Positions 41,373 through 50,824 of a stretch of 64,000 nucleotides of DNA are shown piece by piece. Under the pieces are notes generated by a model. It searched no databases. It was given only the letters and a program-made list of their open reading frames with translations, and had not been told where the DNA came from. Within the stretch, counting starts at the first letter, position 1. Every line of letters begins with the position of its first letter. The translations under genes and the position numbers were made by a program. The stretch comes from Caldinitratiruptor microaerophilus (GTDB lineage: Bacteria > Bacillota > Sulfobacillia > Symbiobacteriales > ZC4RG38): NCBI RefSeq assembly GCF_025999835.1, contig NZ_AP025628.1, forward strand, positions 3,286,001 through 3,350,000, given 5' to 3'.

Positions 41373-43289
41373 GTGAACTCCACACGGCTGCTGATCGTGG
41401 CGGCGGCCATCGAGATGTTCCAGGGGCTCAGCATCTACGTCTTCCCCCGCGACTTCTGGGCCCCTGTGTATGAGCCTCTACGCCCCTTCTTCCCCCTGAT
41501 CTCCGCCGCCCTCGTCGCCAGCGGGGTCTTGCTCCTGCTGCTGATGCGGTTTCCCCTGAGCGGCGCGGCCGCGCGGGGGCTCGCCGTGCTTCCTGCGGCG
41601 CCGCTGGCGCTTCAAGCCTGGTTCTTCGGGGATGCTGGCGTGTGGGAGGGCACCGTCTTCTACGGGCTCCTGGCGGCCGCGGTCGCCGCCTCGCCGTGGC
41701 TCCCGCCGCCGGCCGGGGAGCCCGCGGACGGCGCGTCCGACCCCGACTTGGCTGCCGCCACCTTCGGCCTGATTCAGGCCGTCACCGGGTTGCTCATGCT
41801 GGTCGCCCCGGGGGCTGTCGCCGACCCCGCCGTCGACCCGATCGGCTCGATGCGGCCCGTCACCGGGCTGCTCGGGCTCGTCGGGGGTGCGGCCCTGATC
41901 GTGCCGGAGCCCCGGCGGGGCTGGGCCCAGCCGCGCAGCCCATGGCGGCAGCTCGCCGGCTCCATCTTCCCGCTACTGGTCATCTACAGCTTCGCCCGGA
42001 TGGGGATCTGGACGGGCGTGGTGGCCTGGGGCGCCTGGGTCCTCGGCCCTCTGACGGGGCTGATGGCCTGGAGCCCGGGCCCACTGGACGACGGGAGGCC
42101 GGCGGCGCAAACCGCCGCTTCCGACTCGCTCGCCTCCACCGAGCGACTGCTGGAGATGTGGACCTGGTTGCTCGCGCTCGTGGTCATCGTCCTCTCCGCC
42201 GTGAACCGGGGCGAGGCCATGATCCAGCCGCTCACCGCCCAGGCGTTCGTGGTCGGCGCGGCGCTCTTCAACTCGACGATGTACTGGGGCCCCGGGCGCC
42301 GTCTGGCCCCGGAGCGGCGCGTGTTCTGGCACCTGGCCTTCCTCACGGTCGCCCTCGGCCTGGGCCTGGCCGGCGCCCGCCGCGTCGACCCCGGCTTCCT
42401 GGCGCTCCTGACCGCCACACCGATTCTCGCCACCCGGGCGCTCGGGTCCGAAGTCGGCAGCCGCATCCTTGGGCTGGGCCTCACCACGGTCGTCGTCGGG
42501 CAGGTGCGCAACTGGGCGCTGAACGGGGCACCGCTGTTCGAGGCCCTCGGGGCCGGAGCAGTCCAGGGCCTGGTGCTGGCGGCGGCGGCTGCGGTGGGCA
42601 TGCGCAGTGCGGCGGAACAGCGGCGCCTCATCCAGGACCTCACGCGGGCGCAGGCGGACCTGCAGAACGCGTATGAGGAGCTGATGGCCCAGCAGGCGGA
42701 GATCCAGGCGCAGCACGAGGAGCTCCAGCGCCGGGCCGAGGCGATGGAGGCCATGCAGGCCCGCATCCTGCACCTGGCCGACCACGACCCGCTCACCGAT
42801 CTCTTGAACCGCCGGCGTTTCCGGGAGGAACTGGACCGGCACCTGGCCGAGGCCGGCCGCTACGGCGAAAACGGGGCACTGCTGTTCCTGGACCTCGATG
42901 GCTTCAAGCGCGTCAACGACACCCTGGGCCACCAGGCAGGCGACGCGCTCCTGGTGGAGGTCAGCCGCGTCCTGCGCGCCGTGCTGCGGGAGACCGACGT
43001 CGTGGCCCGTCTGGGCGGCGACGAGTTTGCCGCTCTCCTGCCCCGCGCGGGCGGCGAGCAGGCGCTGGCCGTGGCACGCCGCATCCTGGCGGCGCTGGCA
43101 GAGCACACCTCCGCCTACGCGGGCGTGCCCGGGGGGATCCGGCTGAGCATCGGCGTTGCGCTGTACCCGGAGCACGGCCTGTCGGCGGAGGAGCTCCTGA
43201 CCCGGGCCGACGCCGCCATGTACCAGGCGAAGGCCGGGCGAGGCCACGCCGCGTGCCTCTACGGCACGGCCCCTGTCCCCCGCCGGTAG
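41373..43289 (+). CDS. Membrane-bound diguanylate cyclase (GGDEF)
   Basis: 638 aa from a GTG at 41373 behind GGGAG. The first 410 residues form an uncharacterised membrane sensor with about ten hydrophobic helices. A coiled coil follows (EEQRRLIQDLTRAQADLQNAYEELMAQ and onward, about 415-475), then a GGDEF domain: DPLTDLLNRRRF, LDLDGFKRVNDTLGHQAGD and the active motif GGDEF at 548-552. The inhibitory I-site RETD (539-542) is intact, so product feedback is expected. It makes cyclic-di-GMP from two GTP. No EAL domain is attached. The gene is monocistronic. Confidence 0.92.
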   Translation: MNSTRLLIVAAAIEMFQGLSIYVFPRDFWAPVYEPLRPFFPLISAALVASGVLLLLLMRFPLSGAAARGLAVLPAAPLALQAWFFGDAGVWEGTVFYGLLAAAVAASPWLPPPAGEPADGASDPDLAAATFGLIQAVTGLLMLVAPGAVADPAVDPIGSMRPVTGLLGLVGGAALIVPEPRRGWAQPRSPWRQLAGSIFPLLVIYSFARMGIWTGVVAWGAWVLGPLTGLMAWSPGPLDDGRPAAQTAASDSLASTERLLEMWTWLLALVVIVLSAVNRGEAMIQPLTAQAFVVGAALFNSTMYWGPGRRLAPERRVFWHLAFLTVALGLGLAGARRVDPGFLALLTATPILATRALGSEVGSRILGLGLTTVVVGQVRNWALNGAPLFEALGAGAVQGLVLAAAAAVGMRSAAEQRRLIQDLTRAQADLQNAYEELMAQQAEIQAQHEELQRRAEAMEAMQARILHLADHDPLTDLLNRRRFREELDRHLAEAGRYGENGALLFLDLDGFKRVNDTLGHQAGDALLVEVSRVLRAVLRETDVVARLGGDEFAALLPRAGGEQALAVARRILAALAEHTSAYAGVPGGIRLSIGVALYPEHGLSAEELLTRADAAMYQAKAGRGHAACLYGTAPVPRR

Positions 43290-43310
43290 ACCGGCGCAGG
43301 CCGCACCGGC

Positions 43311-44570
43311 TCAGGTGTGGGACGCCACCGCGCCGCGACCGGGTCGGGCCGGGCCGGGTGCGCCGGGCCTCGCCGTCGGCCCCGGGGAGCCGGCCTCGCC
43401 CGAGGGCCCCGCCCGCCCCGGCGCGGGCACGAGCAGGCTCAGCACCAGGCCCAGGGCGGGCAGGACGAGCAGGGCCTGGAGCGTGGCCTGGACCCCCCAG
43501 CGGTCGGCCAGGACGCCCAGGGCGGCGGCGCCCAGGCCGCCCATGCCGATCGAGAAGCCCGTGTTGAGCCCCGACGCCACCCCGACGTAGCGGGGCATGA
43601 ACTCCTGGCTCATCACCAGGGTGATGGTGAAGGTCGACACCACGGCGAACCCGGTCGCCGCCAGGATCACGAGCATGAGCCAGCCCTGGGTGTGGAGGAG
43701 GAGCCACTCCAGGGGGAGGAGGGCCGCCATCGAGCCGAGGAGCACGGGACGGGTGCCGACGCGGTCCGCCAGCGGCCCGCCCACCAGCGTCCCGAGGGCG
43801 CCGCTCGCCAGGAAGATGAAGAGCAGCGTGCCGGTGCTGAAGCCGCGGCCGCCGGTTCGCTCGAGGTAGTAGAACGGCAGCAGGCTGATCACGCCGAACT
43901 GGATCCAGGACCGGATGCCCACGATGAGGACGAGGAGGGCCTCGGCGCGCCAGTTGGTCGCCGCCGGGGGGACCGCCGCGGCCGTACCGTTCCTCCGGTC
44001 CTCCATGGCCCTCTCGTGCCGCGCCAGTGCCGGCAGCGCGGCCAGGAGGCCCGCCGCCACCAGGAGGGTCGGCACCAGCACGCCCCGGAGCCCGCCGAGC
44101 CCGAACCACCCCACCAGCCCCAGGGCGACGACCGGGCCCAGGGAGTAGCCGATGTTGCCGCCCACGGAGAAGATCGCCATCCCGGTGGCCCGCCGGGACC
44201 CGGCGACGACCCGCGCCGCCCGGGCGCCCTCCGGGTGGAAGAGGGCCACGCCCAGGCCGCACACGGCGGTGGCTGCCAGCACCCCGCCGTACGTCGACGC
44301 CTGCCCCGCCAGCGCCAGCCCCACCGCCGCCAGCGCCGGCCCGAGCGGCAGGGGCCAGCGCTGGCGCGTCTTATCCGTCCAGTACCCGAAAAAAGGCTGG
44401 ATCACGGAGGAGGTGAGGTTCAGGACCAGGAGGATCGTCCCGACCTGGCTGTAGGTGAGGTTGTAGGTCTGCTTCAGGACGGGGAGGAGGGAGGGCAGCC
44501 CACCCTGGTTCACGTCGGTGATGAGGTGACCGAGGCTGATCAGGAGGAGGCGCCAGAGCGAGAAGCCCAA
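43311..44570 (-). CDS. MFS exporter, fosmidomycin-resistance (Fsr) type
   Basis: 419 aa with 12 hydrophobic helices. The N-terminus SLGHLITDVNQGGLPSLLPVLKQTYNLTYSQVGTILL and the GYWTDKTRQR loop match the Fsr subfamily of major facilitator drug exporters. The substrate is not predictable. The TTG at 44570 has GAAGGAGATG upstream; an overlapping ATG at 44580 is in another frame. A palindrome TACGACTATCGTA at 44718-44730 lies about 150 bp upstream and might be an operator. The C-terminal 35 residues are Pro/Gly/Arg-rich. Confidence 0.88.
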   Translation of the reverse strand: MGFSLWRLLLISLGHLITDVNQGGLPSLLPVLKQTYNLTYSQVGTILLVLNLTSSVIQPFFGYWTDKTRQRWPLPLGPALAAVGLALAGQASTYGGVLAATAVCGLGVALFHPEGARAARVVAGSRRATGMAIFSVGGNIGYSLGPVVALGLVGWFGLGGLRGVLVPTLLVAAGLLAALPALARHERAMEDRRNGTAAAVPPAATNWRAEALLVLIVGIRSWIQFGVISLLPFYYLERTGGRGFSTGTLLFIFLASGALGTLVGGPLADRVGTRPVLLGSMAALLPLEWLLLHTQGWLMLVILAATGFAVVSTFTITLVMSQEFMPRYVGVASGLNTGFSIGMGGLGAAALGVLADRWGVQATLQALLVLPALGLVLSLLVPAPGRAGPSGEAGSPGPTARPGAPGPARPGRGAVASHT

Positions 44571-44922
44571 AGACGGTCATCTCCTTCGGGGCGGCGGCCG
44601 GCTTGCCGGGAAGGTGCCGGCCACGCCCCGTGCGCAAGGACAGCGACTCCCGCTCGGCCGCGGGCGTCGCCACACGGGTCGCAAGAAGACGGGAGCGGCT
44701 GTCACGTGAGGAGATCTTACGACTATCGTAGGGCCGTTTCCTCCCGCCCGCGTCGGCTGAAGTATGGCTGCTCATGGGCACCGTGATCGGGGTGCTCTTG
44801 CTGCCTTACCTGCGAGCGTTGTTCCACGTTGCGGCGTGACGAGTCGTTACACACGTCGTGCACGCGGGTTCAGGCCCGGGCCAGGTGCCCGCGACCGGGG
44901 CCGGGTGCGTCGCGCCGTCTCC
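44571..44922. other. 352-bp gap with a small palindrome
   Basis: TACGA-CTA-TCGTA at 44718-44730 is a perfect inverted repeat, positioned like an operator for the Fsr-type exporter. On the minus strand TAAGAT overlaps it and could be a -10. Nothing else recognised. Confidence 0.4.
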
Positions 44923-45645
44923 TCACGCCCGCGGCCGGCTCTCGCCGCCCGACCGCTTCCGGAGCCCGGGGTGGCCAATCAGCGTGCAGGTCGTGACCCA
45001 GGTGCCGCCGGCGGCGAAACCGGCCACCACGTCGGATGGGTAGTGGACGCCCAGGTAGATCCGGCTGACACCGATGAGGACCGCCACCGCCACGAGTGCC
45101 CCGGCAAGAGGCAGCCGCTGCCACGGTCGGTGGCGGCCGTGCCAGGTCAGGTACGCCAGGTAGCCGTACAGCGCGAAAGCCACCATCGAGTGGCCGCTGG
45201 GGAAGCTGAAACCGCCGGCGCGAACCAGCCAGGGCCCGGGGGGTCGGGCCCGCCCGAACGTCTCCTTCAGGACCGTGTCCAGCACCGCGGCGCCCGCCAC
45301 GCTGGCAAGCAGGGTCAACGCCTCCCGCCCCCGCCCGTGCCGGTGCCAGAGCACCCAGGCCAGGATCGCCGTGAGAGCCGCGGTGGCGGGCACCGACCCC
45401 AACCAGGTGAGGAGCCGCATGAAGGAGGTCACGGCAGGGTGGGCGAGCTGCCCGACCCGCGCGGTGACCGCGCTGTCGAAACGGCCCAGGTCGTTTTCCA
45501 GCAACTCTTCTGCCAGCTTGACGAAGCCGGCGATGAAGACGCCGTTCAACACCAGCCCCATGCTGAGGCTCACGGTGTAGGGGGTCCGCGACGCGAGGCC
45601 TCCGTTCGATGGTCCCTGCCACCTGCCATGATCCTGTCCTGCCAA
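44923..45645 (-). CDS. PAP2 family membrane phosphatase
   Basis: 240 aa with six hydrophobic helices and the three PAP2 motifs KETFGRARP, FPSGHSM and SRIYLGVHYPSDVVAG. The length and organisation are those of small undecaprenyl-pyrophosphate or phosphatidylglycerophosphate phosphatases. The TTG at 45645 is preceded by GGAGCG. It is not closely similar to the PAP2 protein at 8315-9229, which has a long C-terminal membrane extension. Confidence 0.92.
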   Translation of the reverse strand: MAGQDHGRWQGPSNGGLASRTPYTVSLSMGLVLNGVFIAGFVKLAEELLENDLGRFDSAVTARVGQLAHPAVTSFMRLLTWLGSVPATAALTAILAWVLWHRHGRGREALTLLASVAGAAVLDTVLKETFGRARPPGPWLVRAGGFSFPSGHSMVAFALYGYLAYLTWHGRHRPWQRLPLAGALVAVAVLIGVSRIYLGVHYPSDVVAGFAAGGTWVTTCTLIGHPGLRKRSGGESRPRA

Positions 45646-46041
45646 ACGTTGTCGCTCCTTCGGACCCGGCGATCCGTGAGCCTTATGTGTTTACGGCCTT
45701 CGTTTCCCCGGAGAGCTGGCCCCCGGCCGCACAAGGTTTCTTGTCCATACAATAACGCCACCGCACTCCCGGATCAAAAGTTGATGAAGGCGTGCCGGTG
45801 CGGGCGGCTCGGGTAGGCGCGCGCCGCCGAGGTACGTCGCGTGTTGCTTTCGACGGAGGGCGCGGGCCCCCGGCGCCGCGCTCCACCCCACGGCGGGGAT
45901 CGGCGCGCCCGTGACAGGAGGTGGGGAGTCGCGGCGGCCAGGAAGGATATCCCAGCCCCCACGACGAACACGTTGACGCGTATCGGCGGTAAACCGGTTC
46001 ACACCGTCAGTGGCGCGGGGCAGCAGGGGGGCGGTACGTAC
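45646..46041. other. 396-bp gap before the subtilase gene
   Basis: GC-rich inverted repeats occur near 45860-45900 but I cannot match them to a known riboswitch. TACAAT at 45748-45753 could be a -10 for the plus strand. The frame of the subtilase is open through part of this region but has no start with a ribosome-binding site before 46042. Confidence 0.4.
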
Positions 46042-49000
46042 GTGAATCCGCGTTTCACTGGCCACCACACGCTCTCACGTGGTTTGGCGGCAGGGCTGGT
46101 GGCGGTCGCTGCCGTCGCCTTCACGGCATCACCGGCCCTGGCGGGCAGCGGGACGAGCCCGGGTAGGCCGGCCAGACAAGTTGTGACGGCACAGGGCTTC
46201 AGGGGGGCGCCGTACCGGGACGGCGAGGTGATCGTCAAGTTCCGGCCCACGGCCCGGGCAGCCGATGTGGCCTCCGTCCGGGGGCACTTCGGCTTCCGCA
46301 CGATCAAGCGAACCCCCCTGACCGGCGCTGAACTGGTAACGGTGAGCAAGGGGACGGTCGAACAGGTCGTCCAGCAACTGCGGCAGAGCGGCCTTGTGGA
46401 GTACGCGCAGCCCAACTTCATCTACTACCCACGCCTTATTCCCGATGATGCCCTCTTTGGCCAGTTGTGGGGCCTGCAACAGATCGCCGCGCCTGAGGCC
46501 TGGGACATCACGCAGGGCAAACCGGAAATCGTGGTCGCAGTGATTGACGACGGTGTCCAGATCGACCACCCTGACCTCAGTGGAAACATCTGGATTAACG
46601 TTGACGAGGTCCCAGGCAACAACGTCGACGATGACCACAACGGATACGTCGATGACGTGAATGGCTGGGACTTCTTGAACAACGATAACAGCGTGTTCCA
46701 CCCCGGAGACTATCACGGGACCCACGTTGCGGGCACGATCGCGGCCGTGGCGAACTCGCTAGGCGTGGTCGGCGTGGCCCCGCGTGTCAAGATCATGCCC
46801 CTCAAGTTCATCGGACCGGATGGCGGAAACACGATGGACGCCATCCGTGCGATCGAGTACGCTGCTGCCAACGGCGCCCGTGTGATCAACGCCTCGTGGG
46901 GTCACGCCTGCACGGACTCCACCTGTCAAGAGGACTTCGCCCTGCGGGATGCCATCGACCGTGCCAACCTGGTCTTCGTGGCCGCCGCGGGCAACGAGAG
47001 CAAGAACAACGACCTGAACCCTGACTCGCCTTCCGGACTGCCGAGCAGCAAGATCATCTCCGTGGCAGCGGTGAACAGCCAGGGGAACCTCTCTTCGTTC
47101 TCCAATTACGGTGCCACGACAGTGGACGTCGCAGCACCCGGGGAGGACATCCTCAGCACGTACCCGACCACCCCGGACAGCGTTCCAGCGGCCGTCTACG
47201 TCACGGACGCGGTCTACGGGCCTCAGGCCTATTACTTTGCCTTCGCGCTCGAACGCGTGGGAGACGCCGCGACGCGCCAGCAGGTCATGAACGCTGCCCT
47301 GGCCGACCTGGGCCTCGGGCGGGGGAGCAGGGTGCTCCTCGTGGACGACGACAACAGTGAGTACGACGCCGGTTATCCAGACTATTGGTCCGAGTACCGG
47401 AACATGGTCTCGACGGTCACGGATGCGGTGTACCGGACGGTGGCAGGGGATGTGTACGACGGCCCCACGGCCGCCGAGATGCTGTCGTACGATGCCGTGG
47501 TCTGGTTCACCGGCGAGGCGTTCGGAACCCCGACAACGCCCACGCTGACGGTGAGGGACCTTGCCGAACTCAAGACCTACCTGGATGCGGGCGGAAAGCT
47601 GGTTCTCGCCGGAGAGGATCTGGCCCTCGGTACAGCGAGCGATACCCTGTTCACTACTGTCCTGGGTGTAACCGTCGACGAGGACGGCGCCCCGGAAGGA
47701 TCGGCCACGGCTGTGGAAGGACCGACGGGTTCCCCGCTCGCAGGGATACGGCTGCCTGCCTCCCGGGGCGCCCTCTTGTTTTCGGACGGGCTGAATCCGA
47801 CCGGCGCGGGCACCCGGACGGTCATGGTCTACCGGGCCGGCGGATACCAGCCTCTGAACGGCACCTCGATGGCTGCTCCGCACGTATCCGGTGTGGCGGC
47901 ACTGATCCTGAGCCGCAACCCCAACCTGACCCCCGAGCAGGTCATCGACATCATCGAGCGTACCGTGGACCCCCGGCCGTCCCTGGCCGGAAGGACCGTG
48001 ACCGGTGGGACGGTGAACGCTTACCAGGCACTCCTCGCCACCCCGGTGCCGCAGAGCGGCGGCATCGCTGGCGCTGGAGCCGCAGGTGGTGGGGGAGGAG
48101 GAGGGGCCGTCCTGGTGCCCCCGGCTGACGAAGAGGTGATCGAGGTCGGTCCGGACGCTAAGGCCGTCAGTGCCCTGGGCGGTGCCGTGGAATTGGAGAT
48201 TCCCGCCGATACCTTCGCCCCTGGCACGAAGCTGACCGTCCGCAGAGTAGACGAGCCGGCGGAACCTGGGCTCGAGGGCCTGAAGCCCGTCAGCGAAGTC
48301 ATCGAGTTCGACACGGATGGCGCGACGCCCAGCAAGCCGGTCACGGTCGGCGTCCGCTACAAGCCTTCGGAGCTCGCCGGCGTAGACCCGCGCAAGCTGG
48401 GGCTCTACCGGCAGAGCGAACAGAACCCCGACCAGTGGGACTACGTGGGCGGAGCCGTCGACACCGTATCGGGAACCGTCCGGGCCAAGCTGACGCGGTT
48501 CAGCCGTTATGCCGTCATGGCGTACGACCGCACGTTTGCGGACCTCCGGGGCCACTGGAGCCGCGGCGACGTCGAGGTGCTGGTGAGCCGGCATCTGGTT
48601 CAGGGCGTCAACGAGCACGAGTTCCAGCCGGACCGGCCGGTCACCCGTTCCGAGCTGGCCAGGCTCCTCGTCGAGGCGCTGGCACAGGACCCCGAGCGGG
48701 CCGTGACGCTCGAGCGTCCGGCGGCCCCCACCTTCACGGATGTGCCCGAGGACGCCTGGTACTTCCCCTATGTCGAGACGGCAGCCCGCCGCGGGATCAT
48801 CAAGGGGTCGGACGGGCGTTTCCGGCCGGACGACCCGGTGACCCGTGAGGAGATGGCCGCGATGATCCTGCGGACCCTCGGCCAGGAGGCCGCCGCGCAG
48901 GCTGCTGCCAGTCGGATGCTCCCGTTCCGGGACGCCACCGAGGTTGCGGCCTGGGCAAGGGGTTACGTCGCCCTGGCGTTGGAGCGGGGCCTTCTCCAGG

Positions 49001-49344
49001 GTGTCGATGCCTCTTCCCTTGCGCCGAGGGAGCGCGCCACCCGGGCCCAGGCAGCCGCCGTGGTCCTGCGGGCCATGCAGCGCATGGGTCTGATCACGGC
49101 GCCGATCACGTTGACGGGTACCGTGACGGTCAGCGAGATCGAGGGACGGCACCTGGAGCTCGAAGTCACGGCCGGCGGGCAGGTCATCCGGTACGTCCTC
49201 ATGCCCGATACCCGCGAGATCGCCCGGCTGCTCGAGGCGTCCATGGGCAAGACGGTCCAGGTGGTCGGCCTGGTCGAGGACCGGCCGAACATCTACATGC
49301 GCGGCGTGCTGCTGCGGGTGCTGGAGGTGAAGACCCGCAGCTGA
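46042..49344 (+). CDS. SLH-anchored subtilisin-like serine protease (S8)
   Basis: 1100 aa from a GTG at 46042 (GGGGGGCGG upstream). Signal peptide about 1-35, inhibitor-like propeptide about 55-130 (EVIVKFRPTARAADV), then the S8 domain with Asp169 (VIDDG), His224 (HGTHVAG), Asn317 (AAAGNE) and Ser608 (NGTSMAAPHVSG). An extra domain of about 225 residues (373-600) is inserted between the Asn and Ser motifs; it reads like an alpha/beta Rossmann-type or GATase-like fold (RVLLVDDDNSEYDAG, GGKLVLAGEDL). A Gly linker, a ZU5-like beta domain (705-826), three SLH motifs (829-879, 895-945, 958-1012) and a small beta C-terminal domain follow. It would be held in the S-layer. Confidence 0.93.
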   Translation: MNPRFTGHHTLSRGLAAGLVAVAAVAFTASPALAGSGTSPGRPARQVVTAQGFRGAPYRDGEVIVKFRPTARAADVASVRGHFGFRTIKRTPLTGAELVTVSKGTVEQVVQQLRQSGLVEYAQPNFIYYPRLIPDDALFGQLWGLQQIAAPEAWDITQGKPEIVVAVIDDGVQIDHPDLSGNIWINVDEVPGNNVDDDHNGYVDDVNGWDFLNNDNSVFHPGDYHGTHVAGTIAAVANSLGVVGVAPRVKIMPLKFIGPDGGNTMDAIRAIEYAAANGARVINASWGHACTDSTCQEDFALRDAIDRANLVFVAAAGNESKNNDLNPDSPSGLPSSKIISVAAVNSQGNLSSFSNYGATTVDVAAPGEDILSTYPTTPDSVPAAVYVTDAVYGPQAYYFAFALERVGDAATRQQVMNAALADLGLGRGSRVLLVDDDNSEYDAGYPDYWSEYRNMVSTVTDAVYRTVAGDVYDGPTAAEMLSYDAVVWFTGEAFGTPTTPTLTVRDLAELKTYLDAGGKLVLAGEDLALGTASDTLFTTVLGVTVDEDGAPEGSATAVEGPTGSPLAGIRLPASRGALLFSDGLNPTGAGTRTVMVYRAGGYQPLNGTSMAAPHVSGVAALILSRNPNLTPEQVIDIIERTVDPRPSLAGRTVTGGTVNAYQALLATPVPQSGGIAGAGAAGGGGGGGAVLVPPADEEVIEVGPDAKAVSALGGAVELEIPADTFAPGTKLTVRRVDEPAEPGLEGLKPVSEVIEFDTDGATPSKPVTVGVRYKPSELAGVDPRKLGLYRQSEQNPDQWDYVGGAVDTVSGTVRAKLTRFSRYAVMAYDRTFADLRGHWSRGDVEVLVSRHLVQGVNEHEFQPDRPVTRSELARLLVEALAQDPERAVTLERPAAPTFTDVPEDAWYFPYVETAARRGIIKGSDGRFRPDDPVTREEMAAMILRTLGQEAAAQAAASRMLPFRDATEVAAWARGYVALALERGLLQGVDASSLAPRERATRAQAAAVVLRAMQRMGLITAPITLTGTVTVSEIEGRHLELEVTAGGQVIRYVLMPDTREIARLLEASMGKTVQVVGLVEDRPNIYMRGVLLRVLEVKTRS

Positions 49345-49494
49345 AGCGCGCCCAACCCGTCGCGGTGTGAAAGTGGAGGGGGGAAGTTCGCGTCCGAAAG
49401 GCGCGGTGACGGGGAACAAAACCTGGTCCTGCTACGTCAATGATGCCGGTGACCCGGGACAGGGGTGAGCATCGCCGCAAAGGGGGGAGCTCCG

Positions 49495-50658
49495 TTGACG
49501 TGCCAGCACGTGCAGGAGCTCCTGGACTCGTACCTGGACGGCGGGCTCCCATCCCGGGAGGCCTCCCTGGTTTCCCAGCACCTATCGAGTTGCTCCACGT
49601 GCCGGGCGGATCTGGAGTTGTGGAGGGAAATCCGCGCTGCACTGAACCCCCTAGACGTAGAAGTACCGCCCACCTTCCATGCACAGCTCATGGCGCGAGT
49701 CCGAGCGCTGGAACCTGTCCCTGCCCGGCGGGCTCAAACCAGAGTACCGCTGCGTCTTGGGCTGGCAGCGGCGATGGCAGCGGCTGTAGCCGCACTTGTG
49801 ATGATGGATGGACAGGCCCTCCGCCCGTGGGTATCCCGTCCGAATGCGAGGCAGTCGCTCGCCAGTGTTGCCCCGGCGATCAGCGATCAAACTGGATCGT
49901 TGACAGGAACGGTGGTCCCGCCGAACGAGGATACCCGGATTAAGGTACAGAAAAGGGAAGCTTCAAGCGACACTCCACCGGCCGGGCAAAGTCCCGAAGG
50001 AAACCCGACCGGCTTGATTGAGGATCTCGTGGGTGTGGCAGGTCAGCGCACTGGCAGCGAGGTTGCAACCGCTACTGGAAAACCAGCTGCCAACGACTCA
50101 CCCGCGCCGGCACAGTTGCCTGGACAACAGGAGTCGAAGGCAGACGTCGGGTCGCGGCGCACCTTTGTGGCCCTGGGTGCTGGCATTCCTGCTCATCATT
50201 CGAACGCGGTGAAGTACTCGGTCAACGTGGTGGTACAGGTTGCGGACCCGGTAGCGGCAGTAACACAGCTTGAGCGTGTGATCTCGGAGCTGAATGGCGT
50301 GATCTCGTTGGGAGGCCAGCAACCGGGCGGGCAGTGGGAGTACGAGATCTGGGTGCCGGTCAGGTTGGCCAACGTGACCACCGCTGCCGTTTCGAGCCTC
50401 GGCGAACTCAAGAGCAGGCAGGTTTCGATGAAGGACTTCAGCGGCACGATCGCCGAGATCGATAAGCGGATTGCTTATCTGAACGGCCAGATTGGCTGGG
50501 TGCCGGAGGTGGCCAACGACGTCCAGGTCAGAGCAGCGATCGCCGCTTTACGCAAGCGCCGGCAGGAGATCCTGGACAGCACGTCGATGGCGGTGGTTCG
50601 GGTGTCGATGATTTCGGGACCGGTTCATCCGGTAACCGGAGAGGCGCAGGTGACCTAA
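49495..50658 (+). CDS. Zinc-binding anti-sigma-like membrane protein with DUF4349-like domain
   Basis: 387 aa from the TTG at 49495, with GGGGGGAG upstream; a GTG at 49465 is possible. Residues 1-45 are a zf-HC2 (ZAS) anti-sigma motif: Cys3, His29, Cys33 and Cys36 in LTCQHVQELL and HLSSCSTC. One transmembrane helix is at about 86-104. After a low-complexity linker, residues 235-387 resemble DUF4349: VKYSVNVVVQVADPVAAVTQLERVISELNGVI, a coiled-coil region, and MAVVRVSM. ZAS proteins hold an ECF sigma factor in check, but no sigma gene is adjacent. It lies between the subtilase and the S-layer gene. Confidence 0.78.
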   Translation: MTCQHVQELLDSYLDGGLPSREASLVSQHLSSCSTCRADLELWREIRAALNPLDVEVPPTFHAQLMARVRALEPVPARRAQTRVPLRLGLAAAMAAAVAALVMMDGQALRPWVSRPNARQSLASVAPAISDQTGSLTGTVVPPNEDTRIKVQKREASSDTPPAGQSPEGNPTGLIEDLVGVAGQRTGSEVATATGKPAANDSPAPAQLPGQQESKADVGSRRTFVALGAGIPAHHSNAVKYSVNVVVQVADPVAAVTQLERVISELNGVISLGGQQPGGQWEYEIWVPVRLANVTTAAVSSLGELKSRQVSMKDFSGTIAEIDKRIAYLNGQIGWVPEVANDVQVRAAIAALRKRRQEILDSTSMAVVRVSMISGPVHPVTGEAQVT

Positions 50659-50673
50659 CGGCAGCGTGACCCC

Positions 50674-50751
50674 GCGAAAGGGGTGATGTCCGGCAGACCG
50701 TTCACGCGTTGAGGTGTTCCAACGTAGTCACCCGATGCGAAAGGGGTGATG
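50674..50751 (+). repeat. Direct repeat with hairpins in the S-layer gene leader
   Basis: GCGAAAGGGGTGATG occurs at 50674-50688 and again at 50737-50751, 63 bp apart. Each copy can form a short hairpin with sequence just upstream (ACCCC with GGGGT, TCACCC with GGGTGA), with GCGAAA in the loop. They lie between the anti-sigma-like gene and the S-layer gene. Confidence 0.5.
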
Positions 50752-50824
50752 CGCGCGGGAAGCTGTGGCTCCACAAGTGCGACTTGCTAGTAGCAGACCG
50801 AACGAGGGGGTAGTGAGTACAACG

